A DNA stretch of 64,000 bases, taken from positions 62,001-126,000 of the forward strand of contig NZ_WNJO01000006.1 in the NCBI RefSeq assembly GCF_009720675.1. The letters run 5' to 3'. The position numbers and the translations under genes were made by a program. Positions 63,608 through 64,000 of the stretch are shown here, piece by piece. Numbering within the stretch: position 1 is the first letter of the stretch; each line of letters begins with the position of its first letter. The notes under the pieces are model-generated. The model did no database searches, had not been told where the DNA came from, and was given only the letters and a program-made list of their open reading frames with translations. This DNA comes from Secundilactobacillus folii. Lineage in GTDB: Bacteria > Bacillota > Bacilli > Lactobacillales > Lactobacillaceae.

Positions 63608-64000
63608 TGATGCCGCTCATTATTAATGAACACCAGTTTCTGGGCAGTCGAACGTTCAGCATCGAAATGCCAGTCCGGGTGATCAAAACGTTTGATTCCC
63701 TCTATATTATGAATGTCATGTTCAGCTAAATAACGAACCATTTCACCACGAGCCATTTTGGCTAACGTGGCCTTTGTTTTTAATTTGCCATCAACTAGGG
63801 AACCGAAGACTACGGTGACCAGTTGATCCTTAGGTTTCAAAAAAGGCGTGATGGTTTTGGCGTATTCTTGTGATGCCAGGTTGAGAACCGGCCCGGATGT
63901 AAAATTCAGTGTACGGTATAGTTTGTCACCCCAAAATGCGTATAAATTAGGTTGGCCGGTAACAGTGAGTTTAGCTTGCATTTCTAAGCGATAGGGCACC
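63604..64000 (-). CDS. yaaA: YaaA (DUF328) peroxide-stress protein, C-terminal part
   Basis: About 131 residues of the C-terminus; the gene runs off the right edge, so its start is outside the window. Family features seen are LYAFWGDKL, VLNLASQEYAK, and the conserved ending with ARGEMVRYLAEH followed by FDHPDWHFD. YaaA lowers intracellular free iron and DNA damage during peroxide stress in Escherichia coli; the function in lactobacilli is assumed from homology. Confidence 0.93.
   Translation of the reverse strand, partial: VPYRLEMQAKLTVTGQPNLYAFWGDKLYRTLNFTSGPVLNLASQEYAKTITPFLKPKDQLVTVVFGSLVDGKLKTKATLAKMARGEMVRYLAEHDIHNIEGIKRFDHPDWHFDAERSTAQKLVFINNERHH

Noticed and set aside
1-64000. Prophage, integrase or rRNA/tRNA genes
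   Set aside because: No intact phage, integrase, rRNA or tRNA sequence was recognised in the window.

Overview
The window looks like chromosomal DNA of a heterofermentative member of the Lactobacillaceae. Support comes from a full-length xylulose-5-phosphate/fructose-6-phosphate phosphoketolase, a complete D-alanylation operon (dltXABCD), an asnA gene behind an asparagine-type T-box, an AhpC/AhpF pair, many AGGAGG-type ribosome binding sites, and secreted proteins of lactobacillus type. The sequence alone does not fix genus or species.

Layout. 1-1,930: signal peptidase I (cut by the edge), gpmA and a 74-residue conserved-looking protein. 1,930-7,960: an AT-rich accessory islet with a small membrane protein that may be a type I toxin, a helveticin J-like class III bacteriocin, a dead IS1182-type element and a small secreted protein. 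The islet is bounded on the right by a diverged second copy of the gpmA 3' end and of the 74-residue gene, both pseudogenes. 8-34 kb: an unusual concentration of NAD(P)-binding oxidoreductases (SDR and NmrA types), a flavin reductase and TetR/MerR regulators, usually paired divergently. It is interrupted by a PepSY lipoprotein, a LytTR/DUF3021 pair, phosphoketolase, and asnA. 34-46 kb: DUF3737/PatB pair, UppP, a UvrA-like ABC ATPase with an isochorismatase-family protein, small stress membrane proteins, ahpCF with PerR-like boxes. 45-54 kb: an OmpR-type two-component system, the dlt operon, and a membrane-anchored glycerophosphodiesterase, all related to the cell envelope. 54-64 kb: aldo/keto reductase, flavodoxin-fold reductase, a T-box (Tyr) controlled NhaC-family transporter, cytochrome b5-like protein, AI-2E family permease, fused threonine/serine exporter, TetR regulator, and the C-terminus of YaaA.

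The most interesting signal is not a gene. It is a family of about 120-bp imperfect palindromes present as 11 full copies: single copies at 1,420 and 7,518, four at 28,661-29,170 in an exact 130-bp period, and five at 60,898-61,549. The arms covary between copies. In three intact genes (gpmA, asnA, the thrE-like exporter) the element starts 1-4 nt after the stop codon, always with the same end facing the gene. Two further stretches look like non-coding RNA loci: 60,550-60,796, with a promoter-like box, competing long helices and an intrinsic terminator, and 56,190-56,440, which is GC-rich, highly structured and lacks a convincing ORF.

Regulatory sites that can be read directly include two near-identical perfect palindromes in the 26,099/26,210 divergent promoter, an inverted repeat over the start site of the 31,447 operon, a 15-bp box shared by the merR promoter and that operon, two PerR-like boxes at ahpC, and two T-box leaders.
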